In this document: in pieces, positions 25,629-34,634 of the stretch
Position numbering within the stretch: position 1 is the stretch's first letter
Layout: the number at the start of each line of letters is the position of its first letter
Assembly (NCBI RefSeq): GCF_023571765.1
Contig: NZ_JAMJXC010000013.1
Location: forward strand, 98,865 to 162,864
Reading direction: 5' to 3'
Length of the DNA stretch: 64,000 nt
DNA from: Xanthobacter aminoxidans
GTDB taxonomy: Bacteria; Pseudomonadota; Alphaproteobacteria; Rhizobiales; Xanthobacteraceae
Notes under the pieces: generated by a model
Database searches by the model: none
What the model was told of the DNA's origin: nothing
The model's input: only the letters and a program-made list of their open reading frames with translations
Translations under genes and position numbers: made by a program

Positions 25629-25763
25629 GGATCTGTCCTCGGTCAGGATCTGGCGGAAGGGCGCACGAACCCACGCGTCCCCGCGCAGGCGGAGCCGCTG
25701 TGAAGATGTCGTCGGGTCTGCGCGCCGGTGAGGATCGGATCTGCCTGGAAGCCGGCCCGACCT

Positions 25764-25787
25764 TTATTCTATAAAATTAATAGAATT
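25764..25787. promoter_or_regulatory. AT-rich dyad in the divergent promoter (candidate operator)
   Basis: In very GC-rich DNA this stretch holds a perfect 7-bp inverted repeat, ATTCTAT (25766-25772) and ATAGAAT (25780-25786), with a seven-base spacer. The T-N11-A-like spacing fits a LysR-type site. It lies between the divergent MetQ-like and SfnB-like genes. A related 24-mer occurs in the other divergent promoter of this cluster at 37351-37374. Confidence 0.55.
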
Positions 25788-25854
25788 AGTTTGCACACCG
25801 AGGCCGCAGTGTCTATCCCTTTTCGTCATGCCCCTTTCGACGCCGGGAACCGCC

Positions 25855-27084
25855 ATGAACAAACCCGTCATCCCCCTCCCCCCTGTCGCGCCCTCCAGCC
25901 GCCGCTCGGCCGATCCCGCCGACTGGCGCGACCTCTTCGCGGAGATCGGTGCCGGCTCCAGTGTGCGCGAGCGCGACCGGGTGCTGCCGTTCGAGGCGGT
26001 GGATCTTCTGAAGCAGGCCGGCTTCGGCGCGCTCAGGCTCGCCGAGGCGGATGGCGGTGCGGGCGCGACCTTCCGCCAGACCTACAAATTGGCGCTGGAT
26101 CTCGCGGCGGCCGACGCCAATGTGGCGCACATCTTCCGCAACCACTTCACCGTGGCCGAGCAATTCGCTCGGCGGCCCTATGATGCGAAGGGCCGGGCGT
26201 GGCAGGCGGAGGTGGCGGCCGGCACCCTCTTCGGCCTCGCCTCCACCGAAGCGGGCTCGAACCCTGCCGGCGGCTTCGCGCCCGACACGAAGCTTGATCC
26301 CGATGGCGACGGCTACCGCCTCAACGGCGTCAAATATTACAGCACGGGCACGCTCTTCGCCGATTCCATGCTCATCCGCGCGGCGACGGCGGACGGGCGG
26401 CTGGCAGCGGTCATCATTCCCACGCGGCGCGAGGGCATCGAGATCGTCGATGACTGGGACGGCGCCGGCCAACGCCTCACCGCATCCGGCACCACGCGCT
26501 TCCACAATGTGCGGGTGGAGGCGGACGAGGCAGTGTTCGACACACCCAGCCGGGGCTACGGCCTCGCCTATTCAAACACGCAGGCGCAGCTCTTCCTCAC
26601 CACCGTGGTGGCCGGCATTACGCGCGGCGCGCTGGAGGATGCCATCGCGCTGGTGAAGCGGCGCAAGCGCAGCTTCTATTATGCGCCGGTGCCCACCCCG
26701 GCAGACGACCCCTTCCTGCAACAGGCGGTGGGCCAGCTCGCGGCCCACGCCTTCGCGGCCGAGGCGGTGATCCTCGCGGCAGCCGAAGCGCTGGACCGCG
26801 TGAGCGACGCCCGCGACCGGTACGAAACCGCCGAGGCGCTCGCAGCCGAGGCCGCGAAGGCGGCGGCGCAGGCGAAGCTGGTGGTGGATGATCTCGCGCT
26901 GAAGTCCGGCGCGCTTCTGTTCGAGACCGGCGGCGCCTCGGCCACCGAGCGGGCCGTCAACCTCGACCGCCACTGGCGCAACGCCCGCACCATCGCCTCG
27001 CACAATCCGGCGAGCTACAAGGCGAAGGCCATCGGCGAACTGCTGGTGAAGGGCACGCCGTTGCCGGCCAAAGGCTTTTTCTGA
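25855..27084 (+). CDS. SfnB/DszC-like acyl-CoA-dehydrogenase-fold oxidoreductase
   Basis: A 409-residue protein of the sulfur-acquisition branch of the acyl-CoA dehydrogenase superfamily. Marks are RLAEADGGAGATFRQTYKLAL, FGLASTEAGSNPAGGF, GVKYYSTGTLFAD, LTASGTTRFHNVRVEADE and the C-terminal NLDRHWRNARTIASHNPAS followed by YKAKAIGELLVKG. The ATG at 25855 has a GGGAA stretch at ribosome-site distance; another in-frame ATG at 25828 has none. It is divergent from the MetQ operon across an AT-rich promoter and ends at a good terminator, so it is probably monocistronic. Confidence 0.86.
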   Translation: MNKPVIPLPPVAPSSRRSADPADWRDLFAEIGAGSSVRERDRVLPFEAVDLLKQAGFGALRLAEADGGAGATFRQTYKLALDLAAADANVAHIFRNHFTVAEQFARRPYDAKGRAWQAEVAAGTLFGLASTEAGSNPAGGFAPDTKLDPDGDGYRLNGVKYYSTGTLFADSMLIRAATADGRLAAVIIPTRREGIEIVDDWDGAGQRLTASGTTRFHNVRVEADEAVFDTPSRGYGLAYSNTQAQLFLTTVVAGITRGALEDAIALVKRRKRSFYYAPVPTPADDPFLQQAVGQLAAHAFAAEAVILAAAEALDRVSDARDRYETAEALAAEAAKAAAQAKLVVDDLALKSGALLFETGGASATERAVNLDRHWRNARTIASHNPASYKAKAIGELLVKGTPLPAKGFF

Positions 27085-27121
27085 TCCGGCGTCTTTCAGG
27101 CGTCTTGCGCCGCACGCTGAT

Positions 27122-27154
27122 GGCCCCGCGACACCGGCGGGGCCATTGCTTTTT
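27122..27154 (+). terminator. Rho-independent terminator
   Basis: An 8-bp GC stem, GGCCCCGC (27122-27129) with GCGGGGCC (27137-27144), a seven-base loop, and a T-run (27150-27154). It follows the SfnB-like gene and separates it from the convergent nitroreductase gene. Confidence 0.85.
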
Positions 27155-27159
27155 AAGGG

Positions 27160-27762
27160 TCACGCCGCCGGAAAGGCGCCCTCGAACACGGTCTCGGCGA
27201 GCGGGCGGCGGCCGCTTGGCGTCTCGCCCTTGTGGAAGCTCTCCGGCAGCAGGGACTTGTCGCCGCGACGGCCCAGCGCGACGGCGATCTCCACCTCGTA
27301 GTCCTCAGGCACCTTCAGCTCCGTCCGGGCCTTCTCCACATCGAAGCCGCCCATGCCGTGGGCGTGCCAGCCGAGCTTCGTCGCCTGCAAGGCGAGGTTC
27401 GCCCAGGCCGCGCCGGCATCGAAGGAATGGCTGCGCGCCGGCACCGGCTCGCTCGTCCCCGGCCGGACGAAGTTGCGGGCCGAAACGACGAAGACGAGCA
27501 CCGCCGCATTCTGCGCCCACTGCTGGTTGAACGGCACGAGCAGGCTCAGGAAAGTGTCGAACGCGGGCGTGCCCCGGCGGGCATAGAGGAAGCGCCAGGG
27601 CTGCGAATTGAAGCTCGAAGGCGCCCAGCGCGCCGCTTCGAAGATGGAGTTGAGTTCGGCCTGCGGAATCTCCTCCCCGGTGAAGGCGCGGGGCGACCAG
27701 CGCTCCAGGAACAGCGGCTCGACAGGATGCTCGCTCTGGCGCGGCGGGACGGCAATGGTCAT
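27160..27762 (-). CDS. Nitroreductase-family protein
   Basis: A 200-residue FMN-dependent oxidoreductase. The FMN-contacting region RWSPRAFTGEEIPQAELN and the following ARWAPSSFNSQPWRF are classic for the family, as are ALQATKLGWHAHGMGGFD and VEIAVALGRRGD. It is the last gene of the minus-strand operon that starts at the binding protein (37269), 25 bases after an LLM monooxygenase. Supplying reduced flavin to the monooxygenases is a possible role. Confidence 0.88.
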   Translation of the reverse strand: MTIAVPPRQSEHPVEPLFLERWSPRAFTGEEIPQAELNSIFEAARWAPSSFNSQPWRFLYARRGTPAFDTFLSLLVPFNQQWAQNAAVLVFVVSARNFVRPGTSEPVPARSHSFDAGAAWANLALQATKLGWHAHGMGGFDVEKARTELKVPEDYEVEIAVALGRRGDKSLLPESFHKGETPSGRRPLAETVFEGAFPAA

Positions 27763-27787
27763 GGCAAATCCTCTAGTGCGGAAAGGG

Positions 27788-28963
27788 TCACAGCCTTAGG
27801 CCGGCCTGCTTCAGCAACGGCAGGATGGCCGTGGCGAAATGGTCGAGGTCGGCGGCGAAGTCATAGAAGTTGAGCTGCACGCCGTCGATGCCGGTGCGCT
27901 TCAGTGCGGCGAGCTGGTCCACGACTTCTTCCGGCGAGCCGATGATCTCGATATTGCCGCCGAGATTGAGCCCCTGCTTGTGCGTCGCATCGCGCCGGCC
28001 GAGCCAGGCCACCGCATCGCTGTCATAGCCGCGATGGCCGAAGGAGGTGTGGGTGGGTGCCGGCACCCCGGCGGCGATGGCTCGGGCATGGTCGTGCGCC
28101 TCGGCTGAAGTCGCACGGCTGACGATGATGGGGTTGATGATGGCCTTCACCTCCCTCCCCTTCGCCCGCGCCCGCGCCTTGATGGCGGCGACGTGGGCCG
28201 GCAGCGTCTCCAGCGCGCTGTCGATGTGCGCGCCGCCCGGCGAGGTGATGAACAGCAGGTCCGAATGCCCCGCCGCGAAGTCGATGCCGGCGTCCGAGCC
28301 CGTCGCCGTTACAAGGATGGGCCGGCCATAGAGCGGCTTCGGCGTGATGTAGCCGTTGACGATCTTCCACGGGTTCAGCCGGCCCTCGACGGAATAGTTC
28401 TCGCTGTCGCTCCACAGGCGGTGGAGCACGTCGAACAGCTCGCCCGCCATGTCGTAGCGGCGGTCATGCTCGATGCGGTTCCAGCCGAACATCTCGTGCT
28501 CGATGGCACGGTGGCCGGTGACGATGTTGATGCCCCAGCGCCCCTTGGAGATGTGATCGAAGGTGGCGCCGATCTTGGCGATGTGAAGCGGGTGCCACGG
28601 CCCGTAGAGCACATGCAAAGTGGAGATGAGGAGGATGTTCTTCGTCGTCGCGGCCATGGCGCCGAGGGCCACGAAGCTGTCCAGCGAGGCTTCCCCGTCA
28701 TAGCCGCCCTTGGGCAGCCACTGGGTGCGCGAGAAGGCGATGTCGAAGCCCAACGCGTCGGCCTTCTCCACGAGGGCGGAATTGTAGTCGTAGGTCCAGC
28801 TGTTGCTGGTGGGATGGTCGGAGAAGTGGATGTCCTGAAGGTTCAGGAACAGCCCCAGCATCAAGGGCTGGCGAGCCGAGCGGGAGAGCGGACTGTCGGG
28901 AAAGTCCAGCGGGCCGCGCAGGAGCGGGGCTTCGGACGGAACAGCAGACACGAGAGCGGACAT
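27788..28963 (-). CDS. LLM-class flavin-dependent monooxygenase (SfnG/SsuD/RutA-like)
   Basis: About 391 residues. TIM-barrel features of the luciferase-like family are visible: YDYNSALVEKADALGFDIAF, TTKNILLISTLHVLYGPWHP, ISKGRWGINIVTGHRAIEHE, GRPILVTATGSDAGIDFAAG and the C-terminal GIDGVQLNFYDFAADLDHF. The pattern is nearest to sulfone or alkanesulfonate monooxygenases, which release sulfite from C-S bonds with FMNH2. The ATG at 28963 is chosen; the frame is open upstream but does not resemble the family. It lies between a second LLM gene and a nitroreductase gene in one operon. The substrate is unproved. Confidence 0.85.
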   Translation of the reverse strand: MSALVSAVPSEAPLLRGPLDFPDSPLSRSARQPLMLGLFLNLQDIHFSDHPTSNSWTYDYNSALVEKADALGFDIAFSRTQWLPKGGYDGEASLDSFVALGAMAATTKNILLISTLHVLYGPWHPLHIAKIGATFDHISKGRWGINIVTGHRAIEHEMFGWNRIEHDRRYDMAGELFDVLHRLWSDSENYSVEGRLNPWKIVNGYITPKPLYGRPILVTATGSDAGIDFAAGHSDLLFITSPGGAHIDSALETLPAHVAAIKARARAKGREVKAIINPIIVSRATSAEAHDHARAIAAGVPAPTHTSFGHRGYDSDAVAWLGRRDATHKQGLNLGGNIEIIGSPEEVVDQLAALKRTGIDGVQLNFYDFAADLDHFATAILPLLKQAGLRL

Positions 28964-29078
28964 GACGGACCTCGCGGGAGGATCGAAATAGCCCCGACCC
29001 CTTCCCCGAGCGACCGGAGAAGGGGCCGGATCCGTGTCGTCGCCAGGGGAGCGCCGGCACGAAGGGATCGGGAATGCC

Positions 29079-30443
29079 TCAGGCGGTGGCGCGCGCCGCC
29101 TCGGCGAACTGGCTCTGCGGCCGCGGCAGGCCGTAGTGCTCGCGCAGCGTCCGGCCGGTGTATTCCGCGCGGAACAGGCCACGCTTGCGCAGGATGGGCA
29201 CTACCTGCGAGGCGAAGAGGTCGAAGCCGGCGGCATACCAGGGGGGCATCACGTTGAAGCCGTCGGCCGCGCCGCTTTCGAACCAGAGCTGGATCTCGTC
29301 GGCGATCTTCTCCGGCGTGCCCACCACCACATAATGGCCGCGCGCCCCGGCGAGGCGGTCGATGAGCTGGCGGAGCGTCGGCTTCTCCCGCCGCACGATG
29401 TCCACCACCAATTGGAAGCGGCTGGCCACGAGCTTGGCGGGGCCGGCATCCTTGAAGGCGTCCAGCTCCACCACCGCACCGAGGGGATGGCCGGAGAAGT
29501 CCACGCCGGTGATCTGCTTCAGCTGGGAGATGGAATATTCCGGCTGGATGAGGTCGCTGAACGCCTCGTGCAGTTGGCGCGCTTCCGCCTCGGTGGAGCC
29601 GATATAGGGGCTGATGCCGGGCAGGATCTTCACATGGTCCGGATTGCGCCCGAGGCCCGCCGCCTGCTTCTTGATGTCGGCATAGAAGGCCTTGGCGCTC
29701 TCCACCGTCTGGTGCGCGGTGAAGATGGCTTCCGCATAGCGCGCGGCAAACGAGCGCCCGTCGTCGGAGGAGCCCGCCTGCACATAGACCGGACGGCCCT
29801 GCGGCGGGCGCGGCGTGTTGAGCGCGCCCTTCACCCGGTAGTGCCGGCCCACATGCTCGATGGGGTGGATCTTGGCGTCGTCCGCGAACAGGCCGGAGAC
29901 GGGATCGGCCACGAGGGCGTCGTCCTCCCAGCTGTCCCAGAGCTTGGTCACCACGTCCACGAACTCGGCCGCGCGGGCATAGCGCTCGGCATGGCTCGGC
30001 GTCTCGGCGAGGCCGAAATTGGCGGACGCCTGGGGGACGGCGGTGGTGACGATGTTCCAGCCTGCGCGTCCGCCGGAGAGATGATCCAGCGAGGCGTACA
30101 GCCGGGCGAGATTGTAGGGCTCGTAATAGGTGGTGGAGGCCGTGCCGATGAGGCCGATATGGGTGGTCGCGGCAGCGATGGCCGAGAGCCAGGTCAAGGG
30201 TTCCAGCCGGAAGCGCGAGGCGTAGCGGATGTTGTCCACCTGCGCCGGCCCGTCGGCGAAGAACACCGCATCGAGCTTCGCCGCCTCGGCCGAGCGGGCG
30301 AGGTCTTGGTAGAAGGTGATGTCCAGCAGCCGCTCCGGCCGCGCGCCGGGATAGCGCCAGCCCGCCTCGTGGTGGCCGCCGGGATAGATGAACAGGTTGA
30401 GGACGAGCTGCCGCCGCGTGGCGTGGGACGATGGGACTGCCAT
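29079..30443 (-). CDS. LLM-class flavin-dependent monooxygenase, NtaA/DszA family
   Basis: A 454-residue enzyme. The start MAVPSSHATRRQLVLNLFIY is preceded by AAAGGAGAG, a strong ribosome site. Family marks are GGHHEAGWRYPGARPERLLD, STTYYEPYNLARLYASLDHL, GGRAGWNIVTTAVPQASANFG, EFVDVVTKLWDSWEDDALV, RPVYVQAGSSDDGRSFAARY and the C-terminal EYTGRTLREHYGLPRP. It needs reduced FMN from a reductase. Its neighbours (peptide-type importer, aldo/keto reductase, another LLM enzyme) suggest uptake and oxidative breakdown of one substrate class. The fragment at 20981-21185 is a paralogue. Confidence 0.9.
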   Translation of the reverse strand: MAVPSSHATRRQLVLNLFIYPGGHHEAGWRYPGARPERLLDITFYQDLARSAEAAKLDAVFFADGPAQVDNIRYASRFRLEPLTWLSAIAAATTHIGLIGTASTTYYEPYNLARLYASLDHLSGGRAGWNIVTTAVPQASANFGLAETPSHAERYARAAEFVDVVTKLWDSWEDDALVADPVSGLFADDAKIHPIEHVGRHYRVKGALNTPRPPQGRPVYVQAGSSDDGRSFAARYAEAIFTAHQTVESAKAFYADIKKQAAGLGRNPDHVKILPGISPYIGSTEAEARQLHEAFSDLIQPEYSISQLKQITGVDFSGHPLGAVVELDAFKDAGPAKLVASRFQLVVDIVRREKPTLRQLIDRLAGARGHYVVVGTPEKIADEIQLWFESGAADGFNVMPPWYAAGFDLFASQVVPILRKRGLFRAEYTGRTLREHYGLPRPQSQFAEAARATA

Positions 30444-30497
30444 TGGGATCTCTCCTTTGATCGCTCAAGGCGTGAAGGGGCAGAACATTCGGTTGGT

Positions 30498-31634
30498 TCA
30501 GCCGACGCGGGCGGCGACGCGCGAAGCCACGCGTTCTTGCGCGCGCTCCTGCACCCGCGCCGCCGCATCGCCGCCGCCGGTGCGGGGCACGCGGCCTTCC
30601 ACGGGGTGGCTGGGGTCGGTGTAGAATTTCGTGGAGACGTGACCGTCCGGCACGAGGGAGGCCACCAGCGCCTCGTCGGCGGCGGTGAAGCCGTAGTCGA
30701 GGGCGGCGACGTAATCGTCCCACTGGGCTTCCGTGCGCGGCCCGGCAATGGCCGAGGTGACGAGGCTGTTGTTCAGCACCCAGGACAAGGCAAAGGTCGC
30801 CGCCGGAATGCCGGCCTCGGCCGCATGGCGGGCGATGGCCTCTGCGATATCGATGGATTGCGCGCGCCACTCCGTTTCCAGAATGCGCCGGTCGCCGCGC
30901 CCGGCCCGACTGTCCGCCGCCGGCGCGACGCCGGGGGCGTATTTGCCGGTGAGCACGCCGCGCGCCAGCGGCGAATAGGTGACGACGCCGAGGCCGTAAT
31001 GGTGGGCGGCGGGAAGCTGCTCCACCTCCGCCGTGCGGTCCACGATGTTGTAGAGGGGCTGGCTGGCGACGGGCCGGTCGATGCCGAACTGGTCGGCGAG
31101 ATGCGCCACCTCGGCGATGCGCCAGCCGCGGAAGCTGGAGACGCCGAAATAGCGCACCTTCCCCGCCTTCACGAGGTCCGCCACCGCCCGCACCGCCTCG
31201 CCGAGTGGCGCGTCGAAGATGGCGCGGTGGAAATAGAGGATGTCGATGTAATCGGTGCCGAGGCGCCTGAGGCTCGCCTCCGCCGCCTCGATGATCCACT
31301 TGCGGGAAATGCCCTGCCGGTTCGGTCCCGCGCCGCCGGGATTGGCGAACTTGGTGGCGAGCACATAGGCGTCCCGATCGCCCTTCACCGCGCGGCCGAC
31401 GATCTCCTCGGTGCGCCCGTTCTGATAGGCATCCGCCGTGTCGAGGAAGAAGAAGCCCTGCTCCTTCGCCTTGTGGATGATGCGGTGGGACGTGGCCTCG
31501 TCGGTCGGTCCACCGAACATCATGGTGCCCAGCGCCAGCTTGGGCACCTTCAGGCCGCTCCTGCCGAGATAGCGATACTCCGGCGGCGTCACGGGGGCTT
31601 TCGGAAAGGCGTGCGCGGTCACATGGGCGGTCAT
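30498..31634 (-). CDS. Aldo/keto reductase
   Basis: A 378-residue NADPH-dependent reductase with an intact tetrad: Asp65 and Tyr70 in FLDTADAYQNG, Lys95 in LATKFANPGG and His136 in ILYFHRAIF. VTYSPLARGVLTGKYAPG and VTSAIAGPRTEAQWDDYV match the Tas/YajO-like group. The last 25 or so residues (RVQERAQERVASRVAARVG) are an unusual Arg/Ala-rich tail. It starts 11 bases after the upstream ABC ATPase gene and is followed by two monooxygenases, so it may reduce the aldehyde left after C-S cleavage. Confidence 0.9.
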   Translation of the reverse strand: MTAHVTAHAFPKAPVTPPEYRYLGRSGLKVPKLALGTMMFGGPTDEATSHRIIHKAKEQGFFFLDTADAYQNGRTEEIVGRAVKGDRDAYVLATKFANPGGAGPNRQGISRKWIIEAAEASLRRLGTDYIDILYFHRAIFDAPLGEAVRAVADLVKAGKVRYFGVSSFRGWRIAEVAHLADQFGIDRPVASQPLYNIVDRTAEVEQLPAAHHYGLGVVTYSPLARGVLTGKYAPGVAPAADSRAGRGDRRILETEWRAQSIDIAEAIARHAAEAGIPAATFALSWVLNNSLVTSAIAGPRTEAQWDDYVAALDYGFTAADEALVASLVPDGHVSTKFYTDPSHPVEGRVPRTGGGDAAARVQERAQERVASRVAARVG

Positions 31635-31645
31635 GGGCGAAATCC

Positions 31646-32596
31646 TCAGTGAAGCGCCTCTTCGGGCGCGTGATGGCAGGCGACGGCGCGGCCGGCCCCG
31701 AGGGGGCGCAGCGCGGGGTCGGATTGGGTACAGAGGGGCGTCGCCAGCGGGCAGCGCGGATGGAAGCGGCAGCCGGGCGGCACGTTGCGCGCGCTCGGCA
31801 GATCGCCGGAGAGCGGGGCGGCATGGCGCCGCCGCCCGGGCGTCGGCACGGCCTCGATCAGCGCGCGGGTGTACGGATGGAGCGGGCGGGCGAAGATGGA
31901 CTGCCAGGAGCCCGTCTCCACGATGCGGCCGAGATACATCACCAGCACCCGGTCGGCGAAATAGCGCACCACCGAGAGATCATGGGAGATGAAGAGATAG
32001 GAGAGCCCAAGCTCCGCCTTCAGCCGCGCCAAGAGGTTCAGGATCTGCGCCTGAACGGAGAGGTCGAGGGCCGACACCGGCTCGTCGCAGATGACGAGGC
32101 GCGGCGCGAGGATCAGCGCGCGGGCGATGCCAAGGCGCTGGCGCTGGCCGCCGGAGAATTCGTGCGGATAGCGCTGGAGCGCCTCGCGCGGCAGGCCCAC
32201 CCGCTCCAGCGCATCCCCCGCTGCAGCTAACCGCTCGCGGCGCGGCACGAGGCGGTGCACAGCCAGAGGCGCGGTGAGGATGTCGGCGATGGACTGGCGC
32301 GGATTGAGCGAGGCGAACGGGTCCTGAAATACGATCTGCGCCTGCCGGCGATAGGCCTTCAGCGGCGCGCCTTCGAGGCCGCCCACGTCCACCCCGTCGA
32401 ACACCACCCGCCCCGAGGCAGGGGACACGAGACGCATGATGACCTTGGCGAGGGAGGACTTGCCGCAGCCGCTCTCGCCCACGAGGCCCACTGTTTCCCC
32501 CGGCGCCACGTCGAAGGACACGCCATCCACCGCGCGCAGCACGCGCCCACCGGACTCGTAGCCGGCGTGCAGGTTCTCAACCGACAGCAAGGGCAT
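31646..32596 (-). CDS. Oligopeptide/dipeptide-type ABC transporter ATPase (DppF-like)
   Basis: A 316-residue ATPase. Walker A is GESGCGKSS (residues 40-48), the signature is FSGGQRQRLGIARAL, Walker B is RLVICDEPVSALD and the switch is in LFISHDLSVVRYFADRVLVM. The C-terminal oligopeptide-transport domain has NVPPGCRFHPRCPLATPLC. It overlaps the partner ATPase gene by 20 bases. With the two permeases and the binding protein it makes a full importer of the Dpp/Opp type. Confidence 0.93.
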   Translation of the reverse strand: MPLLSVENLHAGYESGGRVLRAVDGVSFDVAPGETVGLVGESGCGKSSLAKVIMRLVSPASGRVVFDGVDVGGLEGAPLKAYRRQAQIVFQDPFASLNPRQSIADILTAPLAVHRLVPRRERLAAAGDALERVGLPREALQRYPHEFSGGQRQRLGIARALILAPRLVICDEPVSALDLSVQAQILNLLARLKAELGLSYLFISHDLSVVRYFADRVLVMYLGRIVETGSWQSIFARPLHPYTRALIEAVPTPGRRRHAAPLSGDLPSARNVPPGCRFHPRCPLATPLCTQSDPALRPLGAGRAVACHHAPEEALH

Positions 32597-33593
32597 GGCG
32601 CGCCTCCCTTTGCGCTTCCGACGTGGTGACGGGGCAAGCGACGAGATGGCCGGGCGCGACCGCATCAAGGGCCGGCACGGCGGCGCGGCACAGCGCCCGC
32701 GCGTTCGGGCAGCGCGGGGCGAAGGCGCAGCCCTCCTCCCCCGCCGCCGAGGCGATGGAGCCGGCGATCTCGGCGAGCGCGCCGGCCGAATAGTGCTGGC
32801 CGGCATCAAGCCGGGGCGAGGCGGCGAGCAGGCCGCGCGTGTAGGGGTGCAGCGGCGCGCCGAACAGGGTCTCGAACGGCGCATCCTCCACCTTGCGGCC
32901 GGCATACATCACCGCCACCCGGTCGGCCCATTCGGCCACCACGCCGAGATCGTGGGTGATGAGCAGGAGGCCCATGGAGAGGTCGCGCCGCAGGGCGTCG
33001 AGCAGGTCCAGCACCTGCGCCTGAATGGTCACGTCCAGCGCCGTGGTGGGCTCGTCGGCGATGAGGAGGCGCGGGGCGCAGGCGACCGCAATGGCGATCA
33101 TCACCCTTTGGCGCATGCCGCCGGAGAGCTCGTGGGGATAGTCTCCGGCCCGCCGCCGAGGCTCCGGGATGCGCACGAGGTCGAGCAGTTCCACCGCGCG
33201 GGCAAAGGCGGCGCGGCGAGAGAGGCCCTCGTGCAGCCGCACCACCTCGGCCACCTGCTGGCCGACGGAGAGCACCGGGTTCAGCGAGGTCATGGGCTCC
33301 TGGAACACCATGGCGATGTCCCGTCCGCGCACCCGCCGCAGGGCGCGATCATCGAGCCCTGCGAGGTCGGTCACGGCGCCATCGCGGCCCCGGAACAGGA
33401 TTTCGCCGGAGGCGATGCGCGCCGCGTCCGGCAGCAGACGCATCAAGGCCAGCGCGGTGAGCGACTTGCCCGATCCGCTCTCCCCCACCAGCGCGACGGT
33501 CTCGCCCGCCGCGACCGTAAGGGAGAGGCCGCGCACCGGAGTCGCCCGTGGGAAGGCGATGGAGAGGTCGCGTACATCGATGAGCGGCGCCAT
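32577..33593 (-). CDS. Oligopeptide/dipeptide-type ABC transporter ATPase (DppD-like)
   Basis: A 338-residue ATPase. Walker A is GESGSGKSL (37-45), the signature is [16 protein letters not shown] and Walker B is [13 protein letters not shown]. The C-terminal domain has [15 protein letters not shown]. The gene abuts the upstream permease gene (stop at 33594) and overlaps the DppF-like gene by 20 bases, so expression is tightly coupled. Confidence 0.93.
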   Translation of the reverse strand: MAPLIDVRDLSIAFPRATPVRGLSLTVAAGETVALVGESGSGKSLTALALMRLLPDAARIASGEILFRGRDGAVTDLAGLDDRALRRVRGRDIAMVFQEPMTSLNPVLSVGQQVAEVVRLHEGLSRRAAFARAVELLDLVRIPEPRRRAGDYPHELSGGMRQRVMIAIAVACAPRLLIADEPTTALDVTIQAQVLDLLDALRRDLSMGLLLITHDLGVVAEWADRVAVMYAGRKVEDAPFETLFGAPLHPYTRGLLAASPRLDAGQHYSAGALAEIAGSIASAAGEEGCAFAPRCPNARALCRAAVPALDAVAPGHLVACPVTTSEAQREARHALAVG

Positions 33594-34634
33594 TCACCCC
33601 TCCCCGCCGCGGCGCGGATTGAGCGCCTCGTTGAGGCCGTCGCCGATCAGGTTCAGCGACAGCACGGTGAGCACGATGGCGACGCCGGGGATGGCGCTGA
33701 GGAACCAGGCGGTGCGCAGGAGGTCGCGGCCGGTGCCGATCATGGAGCCCCAGCTCACCACGTTGGGGTCGCCCAGCCCCATGAAGGAGAGCGCGCTTTC
33801 CATGAGGATGGCGGTGGCCACCGTGACCGAGGCGAGCACGATGACCGGCGGCAGCGCGTTGGGCAGGATCTCGCGGAAGATGATGCGCCCATGCCCGAAG
33901 CCCAGCGCCCGCGCGGCGGCGACGAAATCCTTTTCCTTGATGGCGCGGAACTGCGCCCGCACGAGGCGCGCCACCTGCGGCCACGACACCGCCGCGATGG
34001 CGAGCGCGATGGCCGGCACCGAGGGCTGGGCGATGGCCACCAGCACGATGAGCAGGATGAAGCCCGGCACCGTCTGGAAGATCTCGATGAGCTTGGAGAG
34101 CACATCATCCACCACGCCGCCGAAATAGCCCGCCGTGGCGCCCACCAGAATGCCGGCGAGGAGCCCCGCCAGCGTCGCGCAGGCACCCACCAGCAGACTC
34201 ACCCGCGCGCCGTGGACAAGCCCGGCCAGCACGTCCCGCCCAAGCGCGTCGGTGCCCAGCGGAAAGCGCGGGTTCTGGCCCGGCCACTGCAAGGGGCGCC
34301 CCGCCATCTCCAGCGGATCGTCGGGGAAGAGCACGGGGGCAGCCAGCGCCGCCCCCACCACGACGGCGAGGATGAGGAGACCCGCCACCGCCGTGGGATT
34401 GGAGAGGAAGACGAGGAGCGCATGGCGCCGGCCCACGGGCGCCAGCCGCGCCACGTCCGCCGTCACGGTGCGCGCGGCATCCGGCGCATGGACGTTGGGC
34501 CAGAAATCAGGCTCAGGCTGCGCGGCTTGAGCGCGCTCGGCGCCCAGCGCCGCGGCTGCCGCGCGGTCCTCGGCGTCGGATGCGCGGGGGTTTGCGGCGT
34601 GGCCGCCGCTGGGGAGGGTGCCGGTGCCGTGCAT
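33594..34634 (-). CDS. ABC transporter permease (DppC-like)
   Basis: A 346-residue inner-membrane permease. The N-terminal 70 residues are an unusual Ala-rich extension before the first membrane helix (LLVFLSNPTAVAGLLILAVV). FPLGTDALGRDVLAGLVHGARVS is the DppC hallmark, and the EAA loop is in EKDFVAAARALGFGHGRII. Its start overlaps the upstream permease stop by one base (TGATG). Confidence 0.92.
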   Translation of the reverse strand: MHGTGTLPSGGHAANPRASDAEDRAAAAALGAERAQAAQPEPDFWPNVHAPDAARTVTADVARLAPVGRRHALLVFLSNPTAVAGLLILAVVVGAALAAPVLFPDDPLEMAGRPLQWPGQNPRFPLGTDALGRDVLAGLVHGARVSLLVGACATLAGLLAGILVGATAGYFGGVVDDVLSKLIEIFQTVPGFILLIVLVAIAQPSVPAIALAIAAVSWPQVARLVRAQFRAIKEKDFVAAARALGFGHGRIIFREILPNALPPVIVLASVTVATAILMESALSFMGLGDPNVVSWGSMIGTGRDLLRTAWFLSAIPGVAIVLTVLSLNLIGDGLNEALNPRRGGEG